Notes under the pieces: generated by a model
Told to the model about the DNA's origin: nothing
The model's input: only the letters and a program-made list of their open reading frames with translations
Databases searched by the model: none
Shown: positions 31,207 to 40,680 of the stretch, piece after piece
Layout: every line of letters begins with the position of its first letter
Position numbering within the stretch: the first letter of the stretch is position 1
DNA from: Chloracidobacterium sp.
Lineage (GTDB): Bacteria; Acidobacteriota; Blastocatellia; Pyrinomonadales; Pyrinomonadaceae
Direction of reading: 5' to 3'
NCBI GenBank assembly: GCA_016720705.1
Contig: JADKKB010000007.1
Span: 558,001-622,000, forward strand
Length of the DNA stretch: 64,000 bases
Translations under genes and position numbers: made by a program

Positions 31207-33492
31207 TTAGAAGTTTCGACCGGGTTCGAAAGTGTAAAGGATCGTTCCGAGTTCGTCACGGACGCCTACGTCGTCCACGCTTCGCACGTCGTCGGCATAT
31301 GACGTCGCCAACATCGTGATCTCAAAGCCCGACCTCACACCCGGACGCGCGGCAGGGACAAAGATCCGACGACCCCAAACCAGCAGTCTCTCGCCCTTTT
31401 CGCCGGTTCCACTGCCTTGAAATCGCACTTCATATGCGTTCCATCCACCATTCACCAGCGTGTTGCCTTCCGACACCATCTGGTAATTTGGGATCAATTT
31501 CGTGAGAGTCTCGTTGGTCTCTTTAACTAGTCTTGGGAATTTGTCCGCATCTTCCTTGATCGTCCCATTACTCGCATAATAACTGATCAGCATCTGCTCC
31601 TTGAGCTTCCCATCAGGAGTATTATTCGAGATGTCCAAAAACTTGCCTCGCGTCTTGCCGTCGATACTTGCCTGCGGTCCTGCAGCCTTCCAACTCTTTG
31701 GATAAAACAGCGAAAATCCGACAAAATTACGTGCGAGATCCCCCTTGAGGCTCTGTTTAGAATTTTGGAAAAATTCGGTATTCGGCGGTTGTGCGACTGA
31801 GCGAACAGGTGGCGGCACTTCGATATCCTCAGCTTGCTGTTCCGGAGTCTGCGGCGTTATCACAGGCGCGTTCGCCGGATTTGCCGCTTCTTGATCGGTG
31901 GGGACCCGATATTCGGGTTCGACTTGGCGAACAAGTACGTAATACCAGATGCCGGCGGCGATAAGTAATATAGTTAACGCCCCTGCGACCGCGACCCAAG
32001 TCCAGTTCGGGTCGGGACGAGCCGGAGGCTCAGGCGACCTTCGGGTCCACGCCAGACTATCCACATCTTGAACTTTTTCCGTTGAAGCGGTTGCCGGTAT
32101 TGATATCCGGTTCGAACCGGGAACGATCGCACCTTCTTTTGTTCTATCCGGTTGCTCGTCCAAGACGGTAATATGCTCGTCGGCTATCAGCGTTGGTGGA
32201 GTCGCCGCCAAAGCCGCAGAAAGGGCATCGCCGAAATCACGAGCAGTCGAGTATCGTCCAAGCGGATCTTTCGAGAGAGCTTTCTCGATCACATCGTCAA
32301 CATCTGTCGAGATATCGTATCTGATATCTGTGGGAAGGATCTCGAGATCGGCTTTCAGTGAACGTAAGAACTCGCGTTCCGTATTTCCGTTAAACGGCAA
32401 TTTGCCGGTTAAAAGTTGATATGCGACTACTCCGAGCGCGTAGATATCACTGGCGACGGTTGGAATTCGCCCGTCGAGCGTTTCCGGTGATTTGTAATAG
32501 ATATTATCGGAATTACAGTCACCTGAAGACACGCCAAAATCAGCGATCTTAACCAATTCGGTTTCGTTTTCTGCCAGCGTTACTAAAATGTTGTCGGGCC
32601 GTATGTCACGATGCAAGATGCCTTCACGATGAACCTCACCCAGGGCTTCGCCGGCCTGCCGAATGATCTTAGCAACGCGAACTGCCGAAAGCGGTCCGTG
32701 AATTTCCAAAATATCGAGTGCGGTCAATGCATCACTATGCTCGCTGATCAGAAAGTTCGTGCCGTTTGAGAACTGGCCCGAGTCGATCAGCCGCAATACA
32801 TTCGGATGGTTGATATGTGATAGCGAAACGCGTTCCTCGGCAAAGATGCTCTCCGTCATCTCATCGATCTCTTCGTCCGCAAGTATCCGTACGACCACTT
32901 GTCGGCCGTTGACGAGACCATCGTCAGCCAAATAGGCAAAGCCGGTATCGTCCTCGCGCAACAATTCCGTCACTCGATATCTGCCCTTTACTATCCGACC
33001 GACAAAATCGATAGGCTCGTCCGGATCAAAGTCAGAAGACTTGATCGAGGGATGCTCGCGGTCGCCGTCATCATCTACCTCGATATGGCCTGCCGGAATG
33101 TCTGCCGGATCGACCTTGCGTGGCAGAGGTGATGGGATCGGTGCGGGTTCGTCATCGGCGGCCGCGGTAAATTGTGGAATAACCTCAACTTCGACCTGCG
33201 GGTCACTCGCCGATTCGTCTGTATTCCACAGCAAAACGTCCTCCTCTTCTGTTTCAAAAAACAGTTCGGACATCAATTCGTCATTGATCTTTTCATCCTC
33301 TTCGCTGATGGCGATCTCGATCGGCAACGGCGCCGCCGTCCCGCTTTCAGAATTGGACAAAACTCCTGAAAAAACCATCTTTCGAGCGCCCCTTGCAACC
33401 TCACTACCGGCGGCACTCAAGCGCTCACCGTCGATGTCGCAAAATCGCTGCGAACCGTCAGGGTATTTAATTCCACATTTTGGACAGTGCAT
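31207..33492 (-). CDS. Ser/Thr kinase-like membrane protein, probable pseudokinase
   Basis: This 761-residue protein starts with a Cys-rich motif (CPKCGIKYPDGSQRFC). It has an acidic linker, a kinase fold (about residues 164-435), one transmembrane helix (about 505-527) and an extracytoplasmic domain with a PsbP/lipoprotein-like core (FVGFSLFYPKSWKAAG). In the kinase part the glycine loop is lost (LREDDTGFAYLADD), the ATP-binding VAIK lysine is Arg (VVVR, about residue 202) and HRDxK is HRDIR, while DFG is kept. This argues for a signalling pseudokinase or an atypical ATP user. It is the last gene of the three-gene kinase operon. Confidence 0.85.
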   Translation of the reverse strand: MHCPKCGIKYPDGSQRFCDIDGERLSAAGSEVARGARKMVFSGVLSNSESGTAAPLPIEIAISEEDEKINDELMSELFFETEEEDVLLWNTDESASDPQVEVEVIPQFTAAADDEPAPIPSPLPRKVDPADIPAGHIEVDDDGDREHPSIKSSDFDPDEPIDFVGRIVKGRYRVTELLREDDTGFAYLADDGLVNGRQVVVRILADEEIDEMTESIFAEERVSLSHINHPNVLRLIDSGQFSNGTNFLISEHSDALTALDILEIHGPLSAVRVAKIIRQAGEALGEVHREGILHRDIRPDNILVTLAENETELVKIADFGVSSGDCNSDNIYYKSPETLDGRIPTVASDIYALGVVAYQLLTGKLPFNGNTEREFLRSLKADLEILPTDIRYDISTDVDDVIEKALSKDPLGRYSTARDFGDALSAALAATPPTLIADEHITVLDEQPDRTKEGAIVPGSNRISIPATASTEKVQDVDSLAWTRRSPEPPARPDPNWTWVAVAGALTILLIAAGIWYYVLVRQVEPEYRVPTDQEAANPANAPVITPQTPEQQAEDIEVPPPVRSVAQPPNTEFFQNSKQSLKGDLARNFVGFSLFYPKSWKAAGPQASIDGKTRGKFLDISNNTPDGKLKEQMLISYYASNGTIKEDADKFPRLVKETNETLTKLIPNYQMVSEGNTLVNGGWNAYEVRFQGSGTGEKGERLLVWGRRIFVPAARPGVRSGFEITMLATSYADDVRSVDDVGVRDELGTILYTFEPGRNF

Positions 33493-33648
33493 TTATAATT
33501 TCAGTTCAGCTCAGCCGCATACCGCGATATTTACTTCGCAAATGACACTCGGATATTTGGCTAACTTCCAAATACAGTCAATCGGCGACAGTTTTCAATA
33601 AAAGCCGAATCGAGCAACCGCGATCTTCACGGCCGTTTGATCAATTAA

Positions 33649-34965
33649 TTAGTTCTTACTCTTGGCTCGCTCGATCTTGGCTGAAATAGTGGTCAGGTCC
33701 GGATTGAGCTCCTTTGCTTTTTGATATACCCGCACTGCCGGCACGCGACTGCCGTTCTTCAGATACTCGTCGCCGAGTGCCTCAAAAAGCCTTGCGAGGC
33801 CGAATCTATCGAAACCTTCGGCATATCGGCCCGCATTCAACAAAGACGCTTCGGCCTTTTCCAACTTGTGGACTCGAATATAAAGTTCGCTAAGCTCGCT
33901 CAGTCCGCTTACGCCGCCAACAGTTACTTCAGTGGCCTTTTTCAAAATGACCTCCGCATCGGCAAATGCTCCTGTGGTCATTAGAGCCCGCCCGAGAAAA
34001 AGCAATGCCGCAGGATTCTTTGGCTCTAGAGCCAGAGCCTTCTTCAGCAAAGCGATCGAATCCGAAAAACGCTGGACGGACTGCAGCGTCTGTGCAACTG
34101 ACACCATCGACGCCGGATCACCGGCCTTCCTCACAGCCGTATCAAAAGCAGACGCTGAATCATTTACCCTACCCTGACGGCGGAGCAGACGGCCAAGATC
34201 TGCATAGGCCGGTGCGAATTCGGGGGATGTCTCGATCGCTTGACGGAAAGATCGTTCAGTCTCCAAATCCACCAATCCGCGAAGTTCACGAGCGACCCCC
34301 AACATATTGAGGGCGACCGCATTACGCGGTTGGATCACCAAAGCCGCTCGTGCAAATTTCTCAGCTTCTTCGTAACGACTCAAAATATCCGGAGCAGACA
34401 CGGGTTGGGTCAGCACATAGCTTAGAGCAATGTTGGTGATCGCGATTTTAGGGTCGATCTGGAGAGCCGTTCGAAATGCCGTTTCGGCTGCACCCCATCT
34501 CAATTGATCTGCGTAAATAGTGCCTAGCCCGTAATGGCCGCGATAGTCGCCCGGTCGTGTCGCTATAGCTCGCCGAAAGGCCGCCTCCGCCCGGGCATAG
34601 TCCCGATCATTGTGTGCCCGATCGCCATCCGCGATCAGAGCGGTAAAAACATTTTCGTTAGATGGGTCGATCGTGGTTTTCGGCGATACCCCGACCGTCG
34701 AAGACTTGGTCTGAGGCACGTCCTTTCCCGTACGAACTGCGGGAACTGCCGTTCGATTCACGGCGTTGGCTGACTTAGAGGCTTTCTTGGAAGCTTTCTT
34801 TGAACTAACTTTTGGTTTGACCGATGATTTCTTAGTAGTTACAGGCTTTTCTGAAGCCTTGCCGCCAAAGAGTTTGTTACTGCTGCCCAAGTCCTGAGCC
34901 GTGGAATTATATCCGTAAGCGGAGATCGTGACGATTAAAATTGTTAGCTGAAATACCTTTCCCAT
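33649..34965 (-). CDS. exported TPR-repeat protein
   Basis: The ATG at 34965 behind GAGG gives 438 residues; an in-frame GTG at 34992 would lengthen it. A signal peptide (MGKVFQLTILIVTISAYGY, then STAQD) is followed by a Lys/Ser-rich linker and about nine TPR units (for example AEAAFRRAIATRPGDYRGHYGLGTIY). It lies between two kinase-type genes on the same strand and starts near the stop of the upstream one, so it is probably co-transcribed. A role as an adaptor for the kinases is inferred from position only. Confidence 0.82.
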   Translation of the reverse strand: MGKVFQLTILIVTISAYGYNSTAQDLGSSNKLFGGKASEKPVTTKKSSVKPKVSSKKASKKASKSANAVNRTAVPAVRTGKDVPQTKSSTVGVSPKTTIDPSNENVFTALIADGDRAHNDRDYARAEAAFRRAIATRPGDYRGHYGLGTIYADQLRWGAAETAFRTALQIDPKIAITNIALSYVLTQPVSAPDILSRYEEAEKFARAALVIQPRNAVALNMLGVARELRGLVDLETERSFRQAIETSPEFAPAYADLGRLLRRQGRVNDSASAFDTAVRKAGDPASMVSVAQTLQSVQRFSDSIALLKKALALEPKNPAALLFLGRALMTTGAFADAEVILKKATEVTVGGVSGLSELSELYIRVHKLEKAEASLLNAGRYAEGFDRFGLARLFEALGDEYLKNGSRVPAVRVYQKAKELNPDLTTISAKIERAKSKN

Positions 34966-34988
34966 AAAAACCTCAGGAACGCGGCATT

Positions 34989-37250
34989 TCACTCAACTCG
35001 TACGAGGCGAAATCCAAGTTCCTTATCGCGTTTGCTCACATCAACGTCTGCACGGAATGTCGACGTGATGCCAAATTCACCGGACGATTTATTAAGTCCC
35101 GCTCCGCCGCGAATCATATTTCGCGGTTCTGCCGTTTCCTTTATCTCGCCCTTGCTGCCGGGATACAAACTGACCGGCGTCCCGGTCCATTCAAATACGT
35201 TTCCGATCAGATCCACCACGCCCCAATCGTTTGGGCAGGATCGTGAGCCCACCGGTTTTGGTTCGGTATTGGGCTGATCGAGAACGGCACATTCCGGCTT
35301 GAAAACCTCTCCCCACGGATAGATATCGTCCTTCGGACCATTTCGTGCCGCAAATTCCCACTCAGCCTCAGTCGGCAATCTGTAGGTATTCCCGTCGTTC
35401 TTTGATCGCCAAGCGGCAAATGCCTTAACATCAGCGATATTTACAAACCGCACCGGCCACGTCTCTTGACCCGCGATCGGTTTGTCATTGACCCAATCTG
35501 CCGGTGTCGGCCGATAACCGGTTGTCGAAACAAACGCAAAATACTCATTATTGCTGACTTCCGTCTTATCCATCCAGAAGTCTTTCACCGTCACCGGATG
35601 CTCAGGCCTTTCCTCGTTACGGCCATCGTTTCGGCCCATCTTAAAGGTTCCGCCCGGAATCAGCGCCATCTCAACTTTTGGCACCGCGACCGGCGAGTTT
35701 CCCGGAACCGGAGACGGAGTATTGGTCTTCGTATTGGAAACAACCCTACCCGAGCCGCTGAAAACGCCTAGATAATATGCAACGCCCAATCCTGCAAGTC
35801 CGATTACAATCAGACTTAATATTCCCGCAATTCCCAAAATAATCGGCGAGAAGAGTGATTTTTTGGGGGCAATAGCTTTAGATCCCTCGATGATCGGCGC
35901 TGTGTTGTGATGTTCTTGCACCATCGTCGATTGCATCACCGAAACGGCTGGAGTCGAGGGCCGGTAATGGATCGTATCTGCCTCAGTGTTGGCCGTTGAC
36001 ACAGGCAGCACCGTATCCGTCGGTCGAGGTATCGCAAACGGGTCGGGCATATTGCCTCGCAGTTCCGCAACGATCTCCACCGGCTTACCGTCGCACACGA
36101 CATCGCCCACCCAATCCTGAAAACCGTCCTTGCTGACTCGGAGTAGGTGATTACCGCTCTGGATGCCATCAAGCAGCAGCAATCCGCTATCAGTGGTCTG
36201 ACCAACGGAAATGTTGTCGACAAAAACTTTTGAGATCGCCGGTTTTGTTCGGATCCGCAATGAGGAAACCGGCAGAGTCTGCGAGGCGGTGGAATGGATC
36301 GACGCCTGGTCGGGATACACGGCACCACGCAACTCCTCGACCAGAGCTTCGACTGACTCCGTTCGTTTCGCCGGATCTTTTTCAAGAGTATGAAAAACGA
36401 CTCGCTCGAGCTCGGGCGAAACGGAAATTCCAAGATCGGCAAAATGAGGTGGTGGGTCACTTATGTGCTTTTTCATTATCGCAGGGATCGACGAGCCCTT
36501 AAACGGCACATCACCTGCGAGCATCTGATAGAGCATTACTCCGAGGCTGTAAATATCGGCCCGTGAGTCCGGGTCTTCATCTGCCCATTGTTCCGGGGCC
36601 ATATAATATGGCGAACCCATCAGACCTGTCGTCTGCGCTTGGATAAATGAACCTAACAATTCGCCTGATTTTATTTTTGCCAAGCCAAAATCAAGTATCT
36701 TGACCGCCTGCGAGAGACTCGGCTTGTCGCTGCAGATCATCACGTTGAGAGGCTTGAGATCACGATGGACGATTCCCTGATGATGGGCCGCACCGACGCC
36801 CGCACAGATCGGCATCATCAGATCGAGAGCTCGTTCCGGTTCCAGTATCTTTTCTCGGGCGAGGAGGTCGTGCAGCGATTCACCCTCGACGTACTCCATT
36901 ACCAGAAACGGCAACGATCCATTGACCACGCCGTAATCGGTAACCGCCACGACGTTTGTGTGTCGGATCGCCGCTGCCGCAAGCGCCTCTTGTCGAAAGC
37001 GTGTGACGAGTTCCGGGTCGTTACCGACGAGGTCCGGCAAAATGATCTTGATCGCGAGAAGCGTCTTCAGGTATGCGTGCCGGGCCTTATAAACAACGCC
37101 CATTCCTCCCTGGCCTAGCCGGAGTTCAAGGTGATACTTGCCCTCGAGCACAGGTTCGCCCGCGATCGTATGCACAGTCGGCATACCGTCCTTAGGACAG
37201 GTGACCACTTCGTCGGAAAAGCAATGTTTACAGAGTTGACACTCTTTCAT
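34989..37250 (-). CDS. Ser/Thr kinase with PEGA and SUMF1/FGE-like extracytoplasmic domains
   Basis: The 753-residue protein has, in order: an N-terminal Cys cluster (CQLCKHCFSDEVVTCPKDG); a canonical kinase domain (about residues 35-300: GQGGMGVVYKA, AIK, HRDLKPLN, DFGLA, GSPYYMAPEQ); a PEGA domain (about 325-395: KVFVDNISVGQTTDSG, DGFQDWVGDV); a transmembrane helix (about 470-495); and a C-terminal formylglycine-enzyme-like domain (about 530-753: PGGTFKMGRNDGRNEERPEH, YRLPTEAEWEFAARNG, NVFEWTG). It is expected to phosphorylate cytoplasmic targets in response to a periplasmic cue. A TPR protein and a pseudokinase follow. Confidence 0.94.
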   Translation of the reverse strand: MKECQLCKHCFSDEVVTCPKDGMPTVHTIAGEPVLEGKYHLELRLGQGGMGVVYKARHAYLKTLLAIKIILPDLVGNDPELVTRFRQEALAAAAIRHTNVVAVTDYGVVNGSLPFLVMEYVEGESLHDLLAREKILEPERALDLMMPICAGVGAAHHQGIVHRDLKPLNVMICSDKPSLSQAVKILDFGLAKIKSGELLGSFIQAQTTGLMGSPYYMAPEQWADEDPDSRADIYSLGVMLYQMLAGDVPFKGSSIPAIMKKHISDPPPHFADLGISVSPELERVVFHTLEKDPAKRTESVEALVEELRGAVYPDQASIHSTASQTLPVSSLRIRTKPAISKVFVDNISVGQTTDSGLLLLDGIQSGNHLLRVSKDGFQDWVGDVVCDGKPVEIVAELRGNMPDPFAIPRPTDTVLPVSTANTEADTIHYRPSTPAVSVMQSTMVQEHHNTAPIIEGSKAIAPKKSLFSPIILGIAGILSLIVIGLAGLGVAYYLGVFSGSGRVVSNTKTNTPSPVPGNSPVAVPKVEMALIPGGTFKMGRNDGRNEERPEHPVTVKDFWMDKTEVSNNEYFAFVSTTGYRPTPADWVNDKPIAGQETWPVRFVNIADVKAFAAWRSKNDGNTYRLPTEAEWEFAARNGPKDDIYPWGEVFKPECAVLDQPNTEPKPVGSRSCPNDWGVVDLIGNVFEWTGTPVSLYPGSKGEIKETAEPRNMIRGGAGLNKSSGEFGITSTFRADVDVSKRDKELGFRLVRVE

Positions 37251-37265
37251 CGTTAAATTTAGATG

Positions 37266-37289
37266 CGAAAACCGGTCTGGCGGTTTTCG
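37266..37289. repeat. inverted repeat upstream of kinase gene
   Basis: A perfect 9-bp inverted repeat (CGAAAACCG / CGGTTTTCG) with a 6-base loop lies 16 bases upstream of the kinase start and downstream of leuS. There is no T run, so it may be a binding site or mRNA hairpin rather than a terminator. Confidence 0.4.
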
Positions 37290-37392
37290 TCGTTTCTACA
37301 TAGGAAATACGCGAAAAGTGACATTTTCGTTCGGTATGGAAAGATTCTAGATACTTTACCCACCGCAAGCAAGGAAAAATGGTGATTACGGC

Positions 37393-40056
37393 CTATCCTT
37401 TTACGACAATATTTACCAGACGGTTAGGGACAACGATCACTTTTACGACGTCCTTGCCGTCCGTAAACTCGCGAACTTTCTCATCAGCTAACGCCATCCG
37501 CTCGAGTTCTTCGTTCGCCGTCGCCGGCGAAGCCATCACTCGTGAACGTAATTTACCATTGACCTGAACGGGTATTTCGATCTCATCCGCCTTTGCCAAT
37601 TCGGGCTGATAATCAGGAAAACGAGCCCCGTTGTTCAAAATTCCGTCTTCATTGCCGACAATTACTGAATAAAGCTCTTCTGATGTGTGCGGAGCAAATG
37701 GCGTCAGCATCAGCACCAGTGCCGATAGAGCCTCGCGTACCGCAAACCGTTCATCTTTGGATGCGGCCGCCGGTTCAACACCGATATCTCCGATCGCGTT
37801 CGAGAGTTCCATTAACGCAGCGACAGGCGTATTGAATTGAAGACTCTCAAAACTATCAGAAACTCGTTTTACCGTCTGATGAGTCTTCTGCCGTAGTTTT
37901 TTGGCGGCAGTGGATGATCCGTTCGGATCGGCCGTTTCGCCGATCGCGTCTCGCCACCTGTAAACCGAGCGCCATACTCGTTGTATAAACCTGACGGCAC
38001 CTTCGATGCCCGATTCATTCCAGACGAGTTCATTGTCGATCGGAGCGGCAAACATTACAAACAGCCTCGAGGCGTCCGCACCGTATATTTCGACCATTTC
38101 GTCGGGATCGACACCGTTGCCCTTCGATTTGGACATCCGCTCGATAGCGTATTTCAGCGGCTCGCCATCTGCCGATACTGCTCCGGTAATTTTCCCTTTC
38201 ACATCGCGACTGACGGCTACTTTCGTCGGCGGATGATATATCCGTTTACCTGTTTGGTCGTCAAAGAATGTTTCGCCTACGACCATCCCTTGCGTCAAAA
38301 GCCGCTTGAAGGGTTCGTTGAACTTCACGAGGCCCAGATCACGCATCACTTTTGACCAAAATCTTGCATAGATCAAATGCATAACTGCGTGGTCATCTCC
38401 GCCGATATATTGATCGACCGGTGTCCAATACGCCGCCGCCCCAGGGTCAAATGGCATTGAGTCGTTCGTCGGGTCCGTGTATCTGAAAAAATACCAGGAC
38501 GAATCTACAAACGTATCCATCGTGTCCGTTTCGCGTACTGCCGGACCATTGCACTTTGGACAATTCGTTTCATAAAACTCCGGCACCTTTGCCAACGGCG
38601 ATTCACCCGTACCGGTGATCGGCGCACTCTCCGGCAATCGAACCGGCAGATTTTCATATTTTTCAGCCACCACGCCGCAAGCATCGCAGTATATTATCGG
38701 GATCGGCGAGCCCCAGAAGCGTTGCCGTGAGATTCCCCAATCACGCAAACGATATGTCGTCGCCGGCTCACCAAACCCCTGTTTGACAGCCCACGCAGTC
38801 ATACCCTTCATCGCCTCCTCGCTTGATTTGCCGTTCCAATAATCGGAATGAACCAATACGCCGTATTCCGTGAGCGGACGCTCGAGTGCCAGAGCCTGCA
38901 TTGTATGGTGCTCGTGAGCCATATTTGGCTCGGAGATCACCTGGCGTATCGGTAGCCCGAATTTTTTGGCAAAATCAAAATCGCGCTCATCGTGGGCCGG
39001 CACGCTCATCACAGCACCCGTGCCGTACTCCATCATCACGTAATTCCCTACCCAGACCGGCAAGGCCTCGCCGCTGAAAGGATTGAGAACCTTTAGGCCC
39101 GTATCGATTCCATCTTTTTCAATCTCGACCTCGCGATCTTTTGGTTTGAGATTTGCGGCGACGATCCGATCGATCTCGGTGCGCACGCTTGTCACAAATG
39201 TGGCCCGGTGAGCCTCGATTATCGGATGCTCGGCGGCCACCACCACGGCATTTACTCCGTAGATCGTGTCGATACGCGTAGTAAACACGCGGATCGATCC
39301 CGGCGCACCAATTGGAACACGATTTAAGGCTCCCGTCGCGACCCGCACCTTAAACTCGACAAACGCTCCCTCTGATCGACCGATCCAGTCCCGCTGACGC
39401 TTGAGAACGTGCTGGGGCCATCCCGCTTCGATCTCAGCCATATCATCCAGAAGTTGGTCAGTATATGCCGTGGTCTTAAGGAACCACTGTTCGAGATCCT
39501 TTTTGGTGACCTGGTTGCCGCATCGCCAACACAATCCGCCGCTCGCCTGCTCATTAGAGAGTGTCGCCTGATCGGTCTCGCACCAATTCACCTGCGTAAG
39601 ACGTTTGTAAGCCAGGCCTTTTTCGTACATTTTGAGAAAGAACCACTGGTCAAACTTGTAGTATTCAGGCCGGTGGGCGTACATCTGCCGTTCCCAATCG
39701 TAACTAAGGCCAAGGCGCTCAAGTTGGCCCCGCATTACTTCAATGTTGTCTTCGGTCCAGTCCCTCGGGTTAACACCACGCTTAACTGCTGCATCCTCCG
39801 CCGGTTGGCCAAATGAATCCCATCCGATCGGGTGCATCACGTTAAACCCGCGAAGTCGCTTGTACCACGCAAGTGCATCGCCCGCCGAGTAATTGCGGAC
39901 GTGGCCCATATGCAGGTTTCCTGACGGATAAGGAAGCATTTCGAGAGCGTAGAATTTGGGTCGATCGCTGTTAAGTTCGGCTCGAAACGTATGGTCGCCG
40001 GCCCATTTACGCTGCCATTTTTGCTCGATCTTTTTCGCGAAATATTTTTCGTCCAT
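37393..40056 (-). CDS. leuS: leucyl-tRNA synthetase
   Basis: This 887-residue class I synthetase charges tRNA-Leu. The HIGH motif appears as PSGNLHMGHVRNY (about residues 40-52) and KMSKS as ERMSKSKGNGVDPDEM. The editing (CP1) domain contains FTTRIDTIYGVNAVVVAAEHP and the MSVPAHDERDFDFAKKFGLP segment. A WCWRCG-type zinc region (CETDQATLSNEQASGGLCWRCG) and the anticodon-binding C-terminal domain are present. It is monocistronic here, with the kinase operon downstream on the same strand. Length is typical for the bacterial enzyme. Confidence 0.97.
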   Translation of the reverse strand: MDEKYFAKKIEQKWQRKWAGDHTFRAELNSDRPKFYALEMLPYPSGNLHMGHVRNYSAGDALAWYKRLRGFNVMHPIGWDSFGQPAEDAAVKRGVNPRDWTEDNIEVMRGQLERLGLSYDWERQMYAHRPEYYKFDQWFFLKMYEKGLAYKRLTQVNWCETDQATLSNEQASGGLCWRCGNQVTKKDLEQWFLKTTAYTDQLLDDMAEIEAGWPQHVLKRQRDWIGRSEGAFVEFKVRVATGALNRVPIGAPGSIRVFTTRIDTIYGVNAVVVAAEHPIIEAHRATFVTSVRTEIDRIVAANLKPKDREVEIEKDGIDTGLKVLNPFSGEALPVWVGNYVMMEYGTGAVMSVPAHDERDFDFAKKFGLPIRQVISEPNMAHEHHTMQALALERPLTEYGVLVHSDYWNGKSSEEAMKGMTAWAVKQGFGEPATTYRLRDWGISRQRFWGSPIPIIYCDACGVVAEKYENLPVRLPESAPITGTGESPLAKVPEFYETNCPKCNGPAVRETDTMDTFVDSSWYFFRYTDPTNDSMPFDPGAAAYWTPVDQYIGGDDHAVMHLIYARFWSKVMRDLGLVKFNEPFKRLLTQGMVVGETFFDDQTGKRIYHPPTKVAVSRDVKGKITGAVSADGEPLKYAIERMSKSKGNGVDPDEMVEIYGADASRLFVMFAAPIDNELVWNESGIEGAVRFIQRVWRSVYRWRDAIGETADPNGSSTAAKKLRQKTHQTVKRVSDSFESLQFNTPVAALMELSNAIGDIGVEPAAASKDERFAVREALSALVLMLTPFAPHTSEELYSVIVGNEDGILNNGARFPDYQPELAKADEIEIPVQVNGKLRSRVMASPATANEELERMALADEKVREFTDGKDVVKVIVVPNRLVNIVVKG

Positions 40057-40458
40057 AAAAGTGATTTGTTCGATGGTGTCGTCGCCGCCCCGACGATGAA
40101 TCCACTATTTTAGCGAATAAATCAAGGTCTATCCACCAATCGGGACTGCAATCTGAGCTCTCTGCTGTGAAATGTTAAACCGTTGCGTCATAAACAGATC
40201 TGACGAGCGGCTATCCAATGGCGAGACGGAAAGCGAAAAACGACATACGCTCAATTGTAGTCCAGACCGCGTTTCGATGTCGACTTTTTTTCTTGGAATA
40301 GGCCAAAAGGCGTGATATTCTCGTTACTGCATTGAGACTCTCGGAGCTCTGATCGACGAAAGATTTGATGATATATAAAACCGTTCCGCAGACAGTCAGG
40401 ATTTGACACACTTTGTGCTCGGCTGGACCGTCTGCTCCAAAAGTTGGGAGACAGAAAG
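40057..40458. other. intergenic region with no gene seen
   Basis: About 400 bases lie between the divergent leuS and the small ORF at 40459. Open frames here are short and lack ribosome sites. No hairpin followed by T, no palindromic operator and no convincing promoter was found, although promoters for both sides must lie here. Confidence 0.5.
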
Positions 40459-40680
40459 ATGGCTAGCCGAAGCAATACGAGCACTCCACGCCGCAAATTG
40501 ACAGTAAGGTCGGATAACTCACCTAAGGAGGCCGCTAGGTCAACGCGTTCCACTGATCTGGTTGCCGGTGTGCACGAAGATATCCTGGTTTCGCTTACGA
40601 ATGCCTACGAGAACAAACGTGCTCGGCAGGTGACCGAATGGGAATTGATCGGGCAACGATCAATGCGGCAAGTAGTGTGA
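40459..40680 (+). CDS. small basic hypothetical protein
   Basis: The ATG at 40459 behind a GAAAG stretch gives 73 residues rich in Arg, Ser and Thr (KLTVRSDNSPKEAARSTRST), ending in a helical part (EDILVSLTNAYENKRARQ). No signal peptide and no recognised domain are seen. Its stop overlaps the HEAT-repeat gene (43 bases with the longest start, four bases with the GTG at 40677), which suggests coupling. It could be a small regulatory or DNA-binding protein; evidence is thin. Confidence 0.45.
   Translation: MASRSNTSTPRRKLTVRSDNSPKEAARSTRSTDLVAGVHEDILVSLTNAYENKRARQVTEWELIGQRSMRQVV

Noticed and set aside
37266..37289. Terminator of leuS
   Set aside because: The stem is strong but lacks a T run on the minus strand and lies over 100 bases past the leuS stop; listed only as an inverted repeat.
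40251..40553. 100-residue minus-strand ORF upstream of leuS
   Set aside because: Atypical composition, no ribosome site, and overlap with the small plus-strand ORF that is coupled to the HEAT-repeat gene.
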